64,000 bases of DNA, from the NCBI RefSeq assembly GCF_014596085.1, contig NZ_JACCJY010000020.1, positions 1 to 64,000 on the forward strand, given 5' to 3'. This stretch comes from Azospirillum tabaci (GTDB taxonomy: Bacteria > Pseudomonadota > Alphaproteobacteria > Azospirillales > Azospirillaceae). Positions 32,886 through 44,464 of the stretch are shown piece after piece; positions within the stretch are counted from its first letter, which is position 1, and every line of letters starts with the position of its first letter. The translations under genes were made by a program, and so were the position numbers. The notes beneath the pieces were generated by a model. The model searched no databases, had not been told where the DNA came from, and saw only the letters and a program-made list of their open reading frames with translations.

Positions 32886-35030
32886 ATGATCCGGCTCTCG
32901 GTCAACGCCCTGCTGAACTTCCACTCAAAGGCCATCCTGGCAGCCATCGTCCTGGTGATGACGCTGCTCGGCGGTGTGGCTTGGGGTGGGCTGTCGCTGG
33001 TCGATTACGTCAGCACGCTCGACCGGGCCGAACGCGGCACCCGGCAGGCCGCCGCTTTTCTCGAAGGGCACGCCGATGCGGTTCTGGACGGTGGCTCCGC
33101 CGCCCTGGCGCGGGTGGCCGACCGTCTGGAGGAGGGCGGGTTCGCGTCGCTCGCCGACCGCGCTCTGGGCGAGGCGCTGGCGGCGTCGCGGTTCGGCGCG
33201 CTGTCCATCATGGATGCCGGCGGCCGGACGGTGTTCGGCCCTTCGATCCACCCCGACGGCGGCACCGCCAGCCTTTTCCAAGGGGCGGTTCGCGGTGTCG
33301 AACTTTTGCACGGGCAGGTCGACGGGCTGGATGCCATCCTGATGGTCCGCCGCATCCTGGGGCGCGAAGGTGCCCTGGAGGGGGTGGTCCTGCTGGCGCT
33401 TCCCTCCTCCAGTCTGCACACGGTGCTCGACGTTTTTGGCGACGGCCGGCACAGCGTCGCCGGGCTGTTCCGTTTGGACGGCACGCGGCTGGCCGGCGTT
33501 GGGGGCGCCGGTGCCGGGATCGGCCCGCTTCCCGCGCTGGAGCCGGGGGCGGAGAGCGGCGACGGCGACTGGAGCATCGGCGGGGAGGGCGTGGTCATCG
33601 GCCTGAAGCGGATGCGCGATTTCCCGGCGATCGCGGCGGTCGCCCTGCCGCGCAGCGTCGCTCTGGAGCCGTGGAGCAGCCGCCTGCAGCACGGCTTCAT
33701 GATGGTTGGCGTCAGCGTCGTCGCGCTGTTCGGGCTGGCCGCGCTGGGGTGGGCCAGCCTGCGGCGCGAGGCGGCGGCCCGCGACGCCCTGCGCGACGCC
33801 AACGCCCGGCTGGAGCAGCGGGTGGAGGAGCGCACCGCCGACCTGCGCTCCCTCAACCAGAAGCTCGTCCGCGCCCTGGCCGAGAAGGAGCGGGCCAACC
33901 AGGCCAAGGCCCGCTTCCTGTCGGCGGCCAACCACGACCTGCGTCAGCCCTTCCAGGCGCTGCGCCTGTTCCACCATCTGCTGATGGAACGGCTGAAGGA
34001 ACCGCGCGAGCGCTCCATCGCCGAGAAGATGGGCGAGGCGCTGGACAGCGGAGAGAAGCTGCTGCACGCGCTGCTGGAGGTTGCCACGCTCGACGCCGGC
34101 GTCGTTCGCCCGAACATCGCCGACGTGTCGGTCGCCACCGTCCTGGACGGCGTGGCGGCGGAATTCCGGGGGCTGGCCGCGGACAAGCATCTGGATTTGC
34201 GGGTGCGCGGCTGCGCCGCCATGGTGCGCACCGACGCCACCCTGCTGACGCGGATGCTGTGCGACCTGCTGCGCAACGCCATCGCCTACACCCCGGCGGG
34301 CGGTGTGGTGGTCGGCTGCCGGCGGCGCGGCCAATGGCTGCGCATCGAAGTGTGGGACACCGGCCCCGGCATCGCGGCGGAGCATCTGGACGCCATTTTC
34401 GAAGACTTCGTGCAGTTGGGCAACCCGGAGCGCGACCGTCGCCGCGGCCTGGGGCTGGGGCTCCCCAAGGTGCGCCGCAAGGCCGCGCTGTTGGGCCACG
34501 CGGTGGAGGTCCGCTCGCGCCCTGGCCAGGGGTCCGTCTTCTCGATCATGGTCCCGCTGGCGGCCAGCGAATCGCGGACGGACACGGTAACCCCGACTCC
34601 CGTCGGGCGGGCGGAGGGTCTTTCCACCCGCCTGATCCTGATCGTGGAGGACGACCCGGTGCAAAGCGCCGGGATGCAACTCCTTCTGGAAAGCTGGGGA
34701 CACGACGTTCTGGTGGCGGCGGACGGGCCGGCGGCGCTGGCGACGCTGCGCGCGGCGCCGCGCTGTCCGGACGTGATCCTGTCGGATTTCCGCCTGCCGG
34801 GTCCGCTGACCGGGGCGGAGACGGTCACCCGCGCGGCGGAGCAGGAAGGACGGCCCATTCCCGGCATCATCCTGACCGGCGACACCGCTCCCGAACGCAT
34901 CCGCGAGGCGGTGGCCGCCGGCTGCCGCCTGCTGCACAAACCCGTCACCCCCGACGTGCTGCGCGACGCGCTGAACGCCCTGGGCACGGAACGCCAGCCG
35001 CTCCGCCAAAGCCAGTCGTCCGCCGCGTGA
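32886..35030 (+). CDS. Hybrid sensor histidine kinase/response regulator
   Basis: A 714-residue membrane kinase from the ATG at 32886. A membrane helix starts near residue 17, and upstream codons to 32736 look non-coding. No good ribosome site is visible. An N-terminal helix (~17-40) and a second helix (~270-292) bracket a ~230-residue periplasmic sensor. A coiled coil (~293-340) leads to the HisKA domain with His350 in N-H-D-L-R-Q-P, then an ATPase domain with D-T-G-P-G (~491) and G-L-G-L-G-L. The receiver domain (~580-705) has acidic E-D-D and phospho-acceptor Asp634 (L-S-D-F-R). No output domain is present. Ligand unknown. Confidence 0.87.
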   Translation: MIRLSVNALLNFHSKAILAAIVLVMTLLGGVAWGGLSLVDYVSTLDRAERGTRQAAAFLEGHADAVLDGGSAALARVADRLEEGGFASLADRALGEALAASRFGALSIMDAGGRTVFGPSIHPDGGTASLFQGAVRGVELLHGQVDGLDAILMVRRILGREGALEGVVLLALPSSSLHTVLDVFGDGRHSVAGLFRLDGTRLAGVGGAGAGIGPLPALEPGAESGDGDWSIGGEGVVIGLKRMRDFPAIAAVALPRSVALEPWSSRLQHGFMMVGVSVVALFGLAALGWASLRREAAARDALRDANARLEQRVEERTADLRSLNQKLVRALAEKERANQAKARFLSAANHDLRQPFQALRLFHHLLMERLKEPRERSIAEKMGEALDSGEKLLHALLEVATLDAGVVRPNIADVSVATVLDGVAAEFRGLAADKHLDLRVRGCAAMVRTDATLLTRMLCDLLRNAIAYTPAGGVVVGCRRRGQWLRIEVWDTGPGIAAEHLDAIFEDFVQLGNPERDRRRGLGLGLPKVRRKAALLGHAVEVRSRPGQGSVFSIMVPLAASESRTDTVTPTPVGRAEGLSTRLILIVEDDPVQSAGMQLLLESWGHDVLVAADGPAALATLRAAPRCPDVILSDFRLPGPLTGAETVTRAAEQEGRPIPGIILTGDTAPERIREAVAAGCRLLHKPVTPDVLRDALNALGTERQPLRQSQSSAA

Positions 35031-35048
35031 CGGCAGGAAAGCGCTTTC

Positions 35049-35074
35049 CTCGACAGGAAGACCCTCCTGTCGAG
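35049..35074 (+). terminator. Hairpin after the hybrid kinase gene
   Basis: A perfect 10-bp stem CTCGACAGGA / TCCTGTCGAG (35049-35058, 35065-35074) is preceded by the palindrome GGAAAGCGCTTTCC at 35037-35050. The T-run afterwards is weak (CGCCGTATTAATC), so it may be a terminator or an mRNA 3' structure. Confidence 0.5.
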
Positions 35075-35142
35075 CGCCGTATTAATCATTCGTGAAGGCC
35101 GCAAATGGTACTCTGAAACCGTGATCGGAGGCGAACACGGCC

Positions 35143-36435
35143 ATGCAGCAGCGTCCTCTCACCCGTCTGGATCAGGTCCAGCTCGACGCGGTGGTGCGCC
35201 GGCACGAGATGTTCCGGAACGCCCGCATCGGCGGGGCGCGGGCGACGTTGTCCTTTTTCGACCTGAACGGGCTGGACCTCGCAGGGCGTGACCTCGCGCA
35301 CGCCGACTTCGTCGGGGCCAGCCTGCGCGGCGCCAATCTGGCCGGGGCGCGGCTGGACTGCGCGTCGATGTTCGCCACCGACCTGCGGCTGGCCAACCTG
35401 GAAAACGCCAGCCTCATCAAGGCGGACCTCCGCGGCGCCTGCCTGCGCGGCTCCATCCTGATCGGCGCCAACCTGTTCGAGGCGGACCTGCGCGACGGCT
35501 CGCTGGCGGAAAAGGACCGCGACGGCAGCCTGCGCATCATCAAGGTGGAATCCCAGCCGACGGAGGCGTCGGGAGCGGACCTGTCCGGCGCCAACCTGAC
35601 CAACGCCCGGTTGTCCGGGGCCATGGCGATCCACACCGACTTCACCGATGCGCTGATGCGCGGGTGCAAGATGGTGCGCGCCACCATGCGCGGGGCCAAC
35701 TTCACCGGATCGAACCTGGAAGGGGCGGACCTGTCGGGGGCCGACCTGCGCGGCGCCTGCCTGCGCGGCGCGGTGCTGACCGGTGCCACCATGGTCATGA
35801 CGGAACTGGCCGACGCCGACATGGAGGACGCCCTCACCGACGATCCCGTCGGCCGCGTCGTCGCCGAACTCGGACGCCCGCTCGATGAGCTTCTGCACGA
35901 TCACATCCGCTGGGTCGGGTCCAGCGGGGCGGAAGGAATGGCGCTCGACCTGTCGGGCTTCGACCTGCGGCACGCCCCGTCGCTGGCCCACACCTGCCTG
36001 ACCATGCTGCGGGCGGTCGGGGCGACCCTGTATGGGCTGGACCTGACCAACGTCCAGCTTCAGGCGGCGGTCCTGGAGAAGGGCGATCTGCGGCTCGCCA
36101 AGCTGGTGGGCGGCGACCTGCGCGGCGTGAACCTGCGGCTCGCCAAGCTGAACAACGCCGACCTGCGCAAGGCCAACCTGCGCCCCCTCTACTTCGACGA
36201 GAAGCGGTCGATGCAATCCGACCTGTCGGGCGCGCGGCTGCGCTACGCCGACCTGCGCGGCGCCTGCCTGCGCGAGGTGAATTTCGCGGGCGCCGACCTG
36301 TCCTTCGCCAATCTGGCCGGCTGCGACCTGACGAAGACGGACCTGACCAACGCCCGCATGTTCGGGGCGAAGCTGGAGCGTCGCGCCCTGTCGGATGGCG
36401 CCATTCTCGACGGTGTGGCGGGGCTCAAGCTTTAG
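35143..36435 (+). CDS. Pentapeptide-repeat protein
   Basis: A 430-residue protein made of A-(D/N)-L-x-x repeats. They form two right-handed beta-helix blocks, about residues 45-235 and 300-425. The linker between them (~236-290) breaks the pattern and is helical. The first ~40 residues precede the repeats and are not recognised. There is no signal peptide. GGAGG lies ten bases before the ATG. Pentapeptide proteins range from gyrase-protecting DNA mimics to scaffold proteins. Nothing here tells which, and it stands alone. Confidence 0.85.
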   Translation: MQQRPLTRLDQVQLDAVVRRHEMFRNARIGGARATLSFFDLNGLDLAGRDLAHADFVGASLRGANLAGARLDCASMFATDLRLANLENASLIKADLRGACLRGSILIGANLFEADLRDGSLAEKDRDGSLRIIKVESQPTEASGADLSGANLTNARLSGAMAIHTDFTDALMRGCKMVRATMRGANFTGSNLEGADLSGADLRGACLRGAVLTGATMVMTELADADMEDALTDDPVGRVVAELGRPLDELLHDHIRWVGSSGAEGMALDLSGFDLRHAPSLAHTCLTMLRAVGATLYGLDLTNVQLQAAVLEKGDLRLAKLVGGDLRGVNLRLAKLNNADLRKANLRPLYFDEKRSMQSDLSGARLRYADLRGACLREVNFAGADLSFANLAGCDLTKTDLTNARMFGAKLERRALSDGAILDGVAGLKL

Positions 36436-36475
36436 GACTATATCTGTTCCGGATTTCCTGCGGGAGTGCGGTCCC

Positions 36476-36940
36476 ATGTCCGGGCGCGTCGGTGCGGTCT
36501 GCGGTGGCGTGGTGTTCGGTCTGGCGCTGGCGGTCGGGCTGACGGTCCCGTCCGGGCCGGCGCAGGCACGGTCGTCGGTGTTCCTGTCCTTCGGCGGGCC
36601 GGTCTATCCCGACCATCCGCCGCCCTACCGGCATTTCCACGGCTATCCGCATCCGGCCTACGGGCATCCGGTCTACGGCCCGCCGGTCTATGTGGTGCCG
36701 CCCCCGCCGCCGGTGGTTTACGTGCAGCCGGCGCCCATTCCAGCCCCGCCGCCCGCGGTCGTCTTCACCGAGCCCGCGCCGGCCCCCATCGCCGCCACCC
36801 CGACCGGCCCGGCCTACACGGCCCGCAACGGCCAGCTCTGCCGGGAGTACCAGACGACGGTGATGGTCGGCGGCCTCGCGCAGCCCGGTTATGGCACCGC
36901 CTGCCGCCAGCCGGACGGAAGCTGGCGGGTGGTCAACTGA
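36476..36940 (+). CDS. Exported Pro/His/Tyr-rich small protein
   Basis: A 154-residue protein from the ATG at 36476 with GGGAG upstream. An N-terminal signal peptide (hydrophobic ~7-25, with A-Q-A cleavage near 32) precedes a proline/histidine/tyrosine-rich low-complexity segment (about 45-110, with repeated P-x-Y, H-P and P-P-P-P). The C-terminal ~45 residues are ordered, with two cysteines (L-C-R-E-Y ... [10 protein letters not shown]), resembling the RT0821/Lpp-type surface-protein tail in alphaproteobacteria. Probably periplasmic or envelope-associated. The histidine-rich part could bind metal. Function unknown. Confidence 0.7.
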   Translation: MSGRVGAVCGGVVFGLALAVGLTVPSGPAQARSSVFLSFGGPVYPDHPPPYRHFHGYPHPAYGHPVYGPPVYVVPPPPPVVYVQPAPIPAPPPAVVFTEPAPAPIAATPTGPAYTARNGQLCREYQTTVMVGGLAQPGYGTACRQPDGSWRVVN

Positions 36941-36968
36941 CCGGCGGGCGCGGCCGTCGAAAGCGTCG

Positions 36969-37238
36969 TTAGACCGCGCCGCCCGGCGTGCCGATGGTGG
37001 CGCTGCCCTTCTCATGCTCGTCGGGGTCCATCGTATCGGCGTAAGGCTTGCCATCCGGCGTCGTCGTTTTCGGGTGGCGGCCTTCCTTTTCGGCCTGAAG
37101 ACGTTCGGAGATGCCGGTCGGCGCGTCGTCGGAGCGGCGCGGGTCGGCGTTCGGCGCGGGGCCGCCCGTGCTGCTGGGGTCGCCTGGGATCTGCAGGCCC
37201 CGGGGATTGACCGGCTGGTTGGAACGGTCCTGTGCCAT
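36969..37238 (-). CDS. Small hydrophilic, probably disordered protein
   Basis: An 89-residue protein from the ATG at 37238, with AAAGGACAG upstream. The longer ORF reading to 37472 has no site and overlaps the hisG leader. It is rich in Asp, Pro, Gly, Ser and charged residues and has no hydrophobic core, membrane segment or cysteine, so it is probably unfolded. It is convergent with the signal-peptide protein ending at 36940. I do not recognise a family. The good ribosome site and coding-like composition support it as real. Confidence 0.55.
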   Translation of the reverse strand: MAQDRSNQPVNPRGLQIPGDPSSTGGPAPNADPRRSDDAPTGISERLQAEKEGRHPKTTTPDGKPYADTMDPDEHEKGSATIGTPGGAV

Positions 37239-37405
37239 GGCGTCTGTCCTTTCCTGGAAAGGCGAATCCAACCGGTCCGGGTGGAGCGAGTTCCCCATTT
37301 CATCGACGGACAGGGCCGTTCCGCGCCGCACTATGCCTCCTAAGACCGTGACGGCGGCGCGGAATGTGGTATATCCGGGCAGCGGTTCAGCCCGAGGAGA
37401 GTTCT

Positions 37406-38155
37406 TTGCCCGCCGATACCCGTGCTCTTGGCGTGCCGGCGCCCAGCACGCCGACCGATGCGTCGCCCGCAAATGCGCCAGTCGACGCGCTGGCCGGTCA
37501 GCCGCTGGTCCTGGCCCTGCCCAAGGGACGCATCCTGAAGGAGCTGCGCCCGTTGCTCGCCCACGCCGGCATCGAGCCGGAAGCGGCGTTCGACGACGCG
37601 GACAGCCGGCTCCTGCGCTTTGCGACCAACATCCCGAATCTCAGCATCATCCGCGTCCGGTCCTTCGACGTGGCGACCTTCGTCGCCTTCGGCGCCGCCC
37701 ATCTGGGCGTGGCCGGCAACGACGTGCTGATGGAGTTCGACTATCCGGAAATCTACGCGCCGCTCGACCTCGGCATCGGCAAATGCCGCCTGTCGGTCGC
37801 CGAACCCGTCGAACTGGGGGAGAGCGACGATCCGTCGCGTTGGAGCCACGTGCGTGTCGCGACCAAATACCCGGAGGTCACCAGGAAGCATTTCGCGGCG
37901 CGCGGGGTGCAGGCGGAGTGCGTGAAACTGAACGGCGCGATGGAACTTGCCCCGACCCTCGGCCTGTGCCGCCGCATCGTCGATCTGGTGTCCACCGGCT
38001 CGACGCTGAAGGCGAACGGGCTGGTGGAGATCGAGCACATCGCCGACGTCACCTCCCGCCTCATCGTCAACCGGGCCGCCTTCAAGACGCGGCCCGAGGA
38101 AATCTCCGGCTGGATCGACCGCTTCCGGGAGGCTGTGAATGCCCGTCAGGCTTGA
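37406..38155 (+). CDS. hisG: ATP phosphoribosyltransferase catalytic subunit (short form)
   Basis: A 249-residue enzyme. The best start is the TTG at 37406, with GAGGAGA five bases upstream. The next in-frame ATG lies well inside the enzyme. Residues 1-34 are a variable Ala/Pro/Thr-rich extension. The catalytic core starts with [10 protein letters not shown]. The PRPP-binding loop is D-L-V-S-T-G-S-T-L. It lacks the C-terminal regulatory domain, so it is the short HisG_S form that needs HisZ, which is not in the window. It catalyses the first step of histidine synthesis. It overlaps hisD by 17 bp. Confidence 0.92.
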   Translation: MPADTRALGVPAPSTPTDASPANAPVDALAGQPLVLALPKGRILKELRPLLAHAGIEPEAAFDDADSRLLRFATNIPNLSIIRVRSFDVATFVAFGAAHLGVAGNDVLMEFDYPEIYAPLDLGIGKCRLSVAEPVELGESDDPSRWSHVRVATKYPEVTRKHFAARGVQAECVKLNGAMELAPTLGLCRRIVDLVSTGSTLKANGLVEIEHIADVTSRLIVNRAAFKTRPEEISGWIDRFREAVNARQA

Positions 38156-39446
38156 TGCCCAGGACCCCCGCTTCGCCGATGGCTTCGAGGGCCTGCTGCA
38201 CGCCAAGCGCGAGACCAGCGAGGACGTGCAGGCCCTGGTCGCCGGCGTCATCGAGGACGTCCGCAAGCGCGGCGACGCGGCGCTGATCGATTACACCGCC
38301 CGCTGGGACCGCCAGACGCTGACCCCCGCCACGCTGCGCATCTCCCAGGAGGAGGTGGACGCGGCGGTGGGCAAGTGCAGCGACGACCTGCTGCGCGCGC
38401 TCGACACCGCGGCGGAGCGCATCGAGAGCTTCCACCGGCTCCAGGTGCCGGAGACGACCGACTACCGCGACGCCCAGGGCGTGCGGCTGGGCGCCCGCTG
38501 GACGGCGGTCGGCGCCGCCGGCCTCTATGTGCCGGGCGGCACGGCGTCCTACCCCAGCTCGGTCCTGATGAACGCGCTGCCGGCCAAGGTCGCCGGGGTG
38601 GAGCGCATCGTCATGGTGGTGCCGACTCCGGACGGGGCGATCAACCCGCTGGTTCTGGCCGCCGCCAAGCGCTGCGGCATCACCGAGATCTACCGCATCG
38701 GCGGCGCCCAGGCCGTGGCCGCGCTGGCCTACGGCACGGAGACCATCGCGCCGGTGGACAAGATCGTCGGCCCCGGCAACGCCTTCGTCGCCGCCGCCAA
38801 GCGGCTGGTCTACGGGACGGTGGGCATCGACAGCATCGCCGGCCCGTCGGAGATCCTGGTGGTCGCCGACAACCGGAACGACCCGGACTGGATCGCCATG
38901 GACCTGCTGTCCCAGGCGGAGCACGACACCTCGGCCCAGTCGATCCTCATCACCGACGATCCGGCTTTCGCCGACGCGGTGGCGGCGGCGGTGGACAAGC
39001 ACCTGGAGACGCTGCCGCGCGCCGCCATCGCCGGGGAGAGCTGGCGGGAGCACGGCGCGATCATCGTGGTGCGCGACCTGCTGGCCGAGTCGCCCGCCCT
39101 GATCGACCGGCTGGCGCCGGAGCATCTGGAACTGGCGGTGGAGGACCCCGACGCGCTGGCCGCGCGGGTGCGCAACGCCGGGGCCATCTTCCTCGGCCGC
39201 TACACGCCGGAAGCCATCGGCGACTACGTCGCCGGTCCGAACCACGTCCTGCCGACGGCGCGCTCCGCCCGCTTCTCGTCCGGTCTGAACGTGCTGGATT
39301 TCATGAAGCGGACGACCTTTGTCGCCTGTGACGCGGACAGCGTGAAAGCGATCGGCCCGGCGGCAGTGACGCTGGCCCGGTCGGAGGGTCTGGACGCGCA
39401 CGCGCTGTCGGTGGCGCTGCGCCTGCCGGGGGGAGGTCAGGGGTGA
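38139..39446 (+). CDS. hisD: Histidinol dehydrogenase
   Basis: A 435-residue enzyme of canonical length. Signature blocks include [16 protein letters not shown], the G-P-G-N-x-F-V-A-A-A-K region, and the conserved zinc ligands/catalytic residues in S-Q-A-E-H-D (Gln/His) and the L-A-P-E-H-L-E-L region. It oxidises L-histidinol to L-histidine in two NAD-dependent steps. The start overlaps hisG, and the stop overlaps the GTG of the next gene (GTGA), so hisG-hisD-UPF0262 are translationally coupled. Confidence 0.95.
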   Translation: MPVRLDAQDPRFADGFEGLLHAKRETSEDVQALVAGVIEDVRKRGDAALIDYTARWDRQTLTPATLRISQEEVDAAVGKCSDDLLRALDTAAERIESFHRLQVPETTDYRDAQGVRLGARWTAVGAAGLYVPGGTASYPSSVLMNALPAKVAGVERIVMVVPTPDGAINPLVLAAAKRCGITEIYRIGGAQAVAALAYGTETIAPVDKIVGPGNAFVAAAKRLVYGTVGIDSIAGPSEILVVADNRNDPDWIAMDLLSQAEHDTSAQSILITDDPAFADAVAAAVDKHLETLPRAAIAGESWREHGAIIVVRDLLAESPALIDRLAPEHLELAVEDPDALAARVRNAGAIFLGRYTPEAIGDYVAGPNHVLPTARSARFSSGLNVLDFMKRTTFVACDADSVKAIGPAAVTLARSEGLDAHALSVALRLPGGGQG

Positions 39447-39925
39447 GCACGAAGGGCAACCGCCGCATCGTCCATGTGACGCTCGACGAAAAGACCGTGA
39501 TCCGGCGCAAGCCGGAGGTGGAGCACGAGCGCGCGGTTGCCATCTTCGATCTGCTCGAAGACAACGAATTCTGCCCCTGCGAACACGCCGATTGCGGTCC
39601 CTACCACCTGCATCTGTCGATCGAAGACAACCGGCTGGTCTTCGACATCCGACGCGACGACGACAGCGCGCTGGACAAGATCACCCTGCCGGTGACCGGC
39701 TTCCGGTCCATCGTCCGGGATTATTTCCTGATCTGCGAAAGCTACTATCAGGCGATCAAGCGCTCCACGCCCTCGCAGATCGAGGCGATCGACATGGGCC
39801 GCCGCGGTCTGCACAACGAAGGATCGGAGATGCTGCGCGAACGGCTGGCCGGCAAGGTCGAGATGGATCTTCAGACGGCGCGGCGGCTGTTCACGCTGAT
39901 CTGCGTCCTCCACATCCGCGGCTGA
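39443..39925 (+). CDS. UPF0262 family protein
   Basis: A 160-residue protein from the GTG at 39443, overlapping the hisD stop by four bases. It matches the UPF0262 family as I know it, which is restricted to alphaproteobacteria and regularly sits between hisD and a low-molecular-weight phosphatase gene. It contains a C-P-C-E-H-A-D-C-G cysteine cluster near residues 35-43 and a C-terminal helix-rich half. Function unknown. The conserved position suggests a link with the downstream phosphatase rather than with histidine synthesis. Confidence 0.88.
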   Translation: MSTKGNRRIVHVTLDEKTVIRRKPEVEHERAVAIFDLLEDNEFCPCEHADCGPYHLHLSIEDNRLVFDIRRDDDSALDKITLPVTGFRSIVRDYFLICESYYQAIKRSTPSQIEAIDMGRRGLHNEGSEMLRERLAGKVEMDLQTARRLFTLICVLHIRG

Positions 39926-39941
39926 CGGGGTCGGGCGGCGC

Positions 39942-40403
39942 ATGGCCCCGGTGCTGCAACCGCTCCCCGTGACGAGCGTGTTGTTCGCCTGCACCTACAA
40001 CATGATCCGCTCGCCGATGGCGGCGGCGATCATGCGGCATTTCCATGGCACGCGCGTCTATGTCGACTCGGTCGGCGTGCGCGAGGGGGACGAGGTCGAC
40101 CCCTTCGCCGTCGCGGTGATGGAGGAATTGGGCATCGACCTGTCCCGCCACCGCTGCCGCAGCTTCGAGGATCTGGAGGACACGAATTTCGACCTGATCG
40201 TGTCGCTGTCGCCGGAGGCGCAGCACCGCGCCATCGAAATGACCCGCACGATGGCCTGCGAGGTGGAATTCTGGAACACCTTCGACCCCACGCTGGTCGA
40301 CGGCAACCGCGAGGCCATGCTGGACGCCTACCGCAAGGTGCGCGATGGCCTGTTGGGCAAGATCAAGGAGCGCTTTCCACTGTCCCGCGGTCCGACGGTG
40401 TGA
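39942..40403 (+). CDS. Low-molecular-weight protein-tyrosine-phosphatase family protein
   Basis: A 153-residue protein. The phosphate-binding loop is C-T-Y-N-M-I-R-S near residues 14-21 (C-x5-R-S). This is the LMW-PTP/ArsC-type P-loop, though the canonical C-x-G-N-x-x-R has Tyr in place of Gly. The usual D-P second acidic motif is replaced by F-D-P near the C-terminus. It starts 16 bp after the UPF0262 gene, the standard alphaproteobacterial order. Substrate unknown; arsenate reductase is an alternative. Confidence 0.85.
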   Translation: MAPVLQPLPVTSVLFACTYNMIRSPMAAAIMRHFHGTRVYVDSVGVREGDEVDPFAVAVMEELGIDLSRHRCRSFEDLEDTNFDLIVSLSPEAQHRAIEMTRTMACEVEFWNTFDPTLVDGNREAMLDAYRKVRDGLLGKIKERFPLSRGPTV

Positions 40404-40538
40404 TCATCCGTGGGTTCGGCGGCGGGATTTTGCGAAGTCCTTTTTCAAGGATGGGTTGAGGTGCTATTGAGATGAATCATCGAATGACATGCGGCCGTCC
40501 CCATAGACTCTAGCGGCCCCTGAGAGGTTCCCCGCCTG

Positions 40539-42845
<2,307 letters not shown>

Positions 42846-42955
42846 ATCCTCCGCGCCGATCCCGACCAATGATTAAGAAAAATTAAGGCCTTTGTGCTAA
42901 AGCTGCGACGAAGGGTTCCGCGAGAGCGGTTCCGGTTTGATGGTTCCGGTGTTCC

Positions 42956-44047
42956 ATGAAGGTCGCGCTGCCTCCACTCGCCCCGATTCCCGAGCGCAAG
43001 CCGGATGTCCCCGCGTCGCCGTCCTCCACGGGCGCCGCGTCGGGCGGGTCGTTCCAAAGCGCGCTGGCGGAGTTCCAGCCGGTTCCGCGCGGGCGGCTGG
43101 CCAATGGACAGAAGGCGCCGCCCCCGCCGTCGGCGAAGCCCGAGGCGCCGATCCAACTCGCCGACGGGACCCGCGTGCCGTTTCCCGCCCGCAAGCCCGA
43201 GACCGCCCCTGGCGCCGTTGCGACGGCGGTCGCCGCGTCGGGGACCCAATCGACCGTGATCGGCGCCGCCCTGGCGAACAGCCCCGCCGCCGGGCAGGTG
43301 GTTCTGGCGGCCCAGCAGGTCGCGGGCCTGTCGGGCCACAGCTTCACCGCCATCCTGGCCCAGGCGACCCAGGAAAGCGGGCTGGACCCGGCGGCCCGCA
43401 ACCGCTCCAGCTCCGCCGCCGGTCCGTTCCAGTTCCTGGAGCGCACGTGGCTGGACCTGTTCCGCCGCCATGGCTCCGCCTACGGCCAGGGGGAGCTGGC
43501 GAGCGCGATCCAGAGCCGCAACGGCATCCCCTCGGTCAAGGACCCGGCGGTGCGCCGCCAGATCCTGGCGCTGCGCCACGATGTCGACCTCTCCGCCGGG
43601 ATGGCCGCGCGCTACCTGTCCGAGGGCCGCGACCGGCTGGAGGAGCGGCTGAAGCGCCCGGTGTCGGAGACCGAGAGCCGCATCGCCTATGTGCTGGGCG
43701 TCGGCGGGGCCGCCAAGCTGATCCGAGCCGCCGAGTCGTCGCCCAGGGCCGCCGCGGCGGAGCTTCTGCCCACCGCGGCGCGGAGCAATCGGGGCCTGTT
43801 CTACGACCGCGCCTCGGGCCGGGCGCTGACGGCGTCGGAAACCGTCGCGCGGCTGACGCGCCGCATGGACACCGATCAGAAGGAGATGTTCGAGCGCATC
43901 GCCCAGGCCGCGGAACCCCGTGTCCGGCTTGACGGCGGCCCGTCGCCGCTCAGTTCTTTCCAGTCGGCGACGCTTGGCGGCACCGCGGGCATGGACGCGG
44001 ACGGCGCGGCGGAGTATGAAAACGGCGACGGAAACCCGCTCGGCTGA
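42956..44047 (+). CDS. Lytic-transglycosylase-like (SLT) protein
   Basis: A 363-residue protein. The first ~110 residues are a Pro/Ala-rich disordered segment with repeated R-K-P units. Residues ~120-200 carry an SLT/lysozyme-like core: catalytic Glu in Q-A-T-Q-E-S-G-L-D-P followed by S-S-A-A-G-P-F-Q-F-L-E-R-T-W. The C-terminal third is helical and unassigned. There is no signal peptide, so export would need another route. It could be a rod- or flagellum-associated muramidase of the FlgJ kind. The ribosome site is weak. The family call is moderate. Confidence 0.7.
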   Translation: MKVALPPLAPIPERKPDVPASPSSTGAASGGSFQSALAEFQPVPRGRLANGQKAPPPPSAKPEAPIQLADGTRVPFPARKPETAPGAVATAVAASGTQSTVIGAALANSPAAGQVVLAAQQVAGLSGHSFTAILAQATQESGLDPAARNRSSSAAGPFQFLERTWLDLFRRHGSAYGQGELASAIQSRNGIPSVKDPAVRRQILALRHDVDLSAGMAARYLSEGRDRLEERLKRPVSETESRIAYVLGVGGAAKLIRAAESSPRAAAAELLPTAARSNRGLFYDRASGRALTASETVARLTRRMDTDQKEMFERIAQAAEPRVRLDGGPSPLSSFQSATLGGTAGMDADGAAEYENGDGNPLG

Positions 44048-44128
44048 ACCGCCGGCTGTTTGCGTCCCATCTGGAAGGCTTTGGCCAACCCCCACGCCGG
44101 AGGCTCACCGCCCCCGGTGGAATCCCCC

Positions 44129-44158
44129 TTGACCGGGCGGCTTCGGGAGGTCAGTTAT
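44129..44158 (+). promoter_or_regulatory. Candidate infA promoter
   Basis: TTGACC (44129-44134), an 18-base spacer and AGTTAT (44153-44158) lie 31 bp before the infA start, inside an otherwise gene-free gap. It is a plausible housekeeping sigma promoter, judged by eye only. Confidence 0.35.
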
Positions 44159-44189
44159 TGCCTCGAAACTGTTACGGACTTAAGGGGCT

Positions 44190-44408
44190 ATGGCTAAGGA
44201 AGATCTGATCGAGTTCTCCGGGACCGTCGTCGAGCTGCTGCCGAACGCGATGTTCCGTGTGAAGCTCGACAACGAGCATGAAGTGCTGGCGCACACCTCC
44301 GGCAAGATGCGCAAGAACCGCATCCGCGTGCTGGCCGGTGATCGCGTCAACGTCGAGATGACGCCCTACGACCTGACCAAGGGCCGGATCACGTTCCGGT
44401 TCAAGTGA
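44190..44408 (+). CDS. infA: Translation initiation factor IF-1
   Basis: A 72-residue single S1/OB-fold protein of exactly the family's length. It begins [11 protein letters not shown] and contains the [15 protein letters not shown] core and the [19 protein letters not shown] end. It binds the ribosomal A site during initiation. It heads the conserved block infA-maf-rng-yacG. The ribosome site is AAGGGG. Confidence 0.97.
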   Translation: MAKEDLIEFSGTVVELLPNAMFRVKLDNEHEVLAHTSGKMRKNRIRVLAGDRVNVEMTPYDLTKGRITFRFK

Positions 44409-44440
44409 TTGAACCGGTTTCCCGCGTTGAACCGGTTTCC
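44409..44440 (+). repeat. Tandem 14-bp direct repeat containing an AACCGGTT palindrome
   Basis: TTGAACCGGTTTCC occurs at 44409-44422 and 44427-44440, separated by four bases. Each copy contains the perfect palindrome AACCGGTT. It lies right after the infA stop and before the preferred maf start. If translated from the upstream GTG it gives a repeated E-P-V-S. Confidence 0.7.
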
Positions 44441-44464
44441 ACCGTCGGCCATCCTCCCCGCGTT

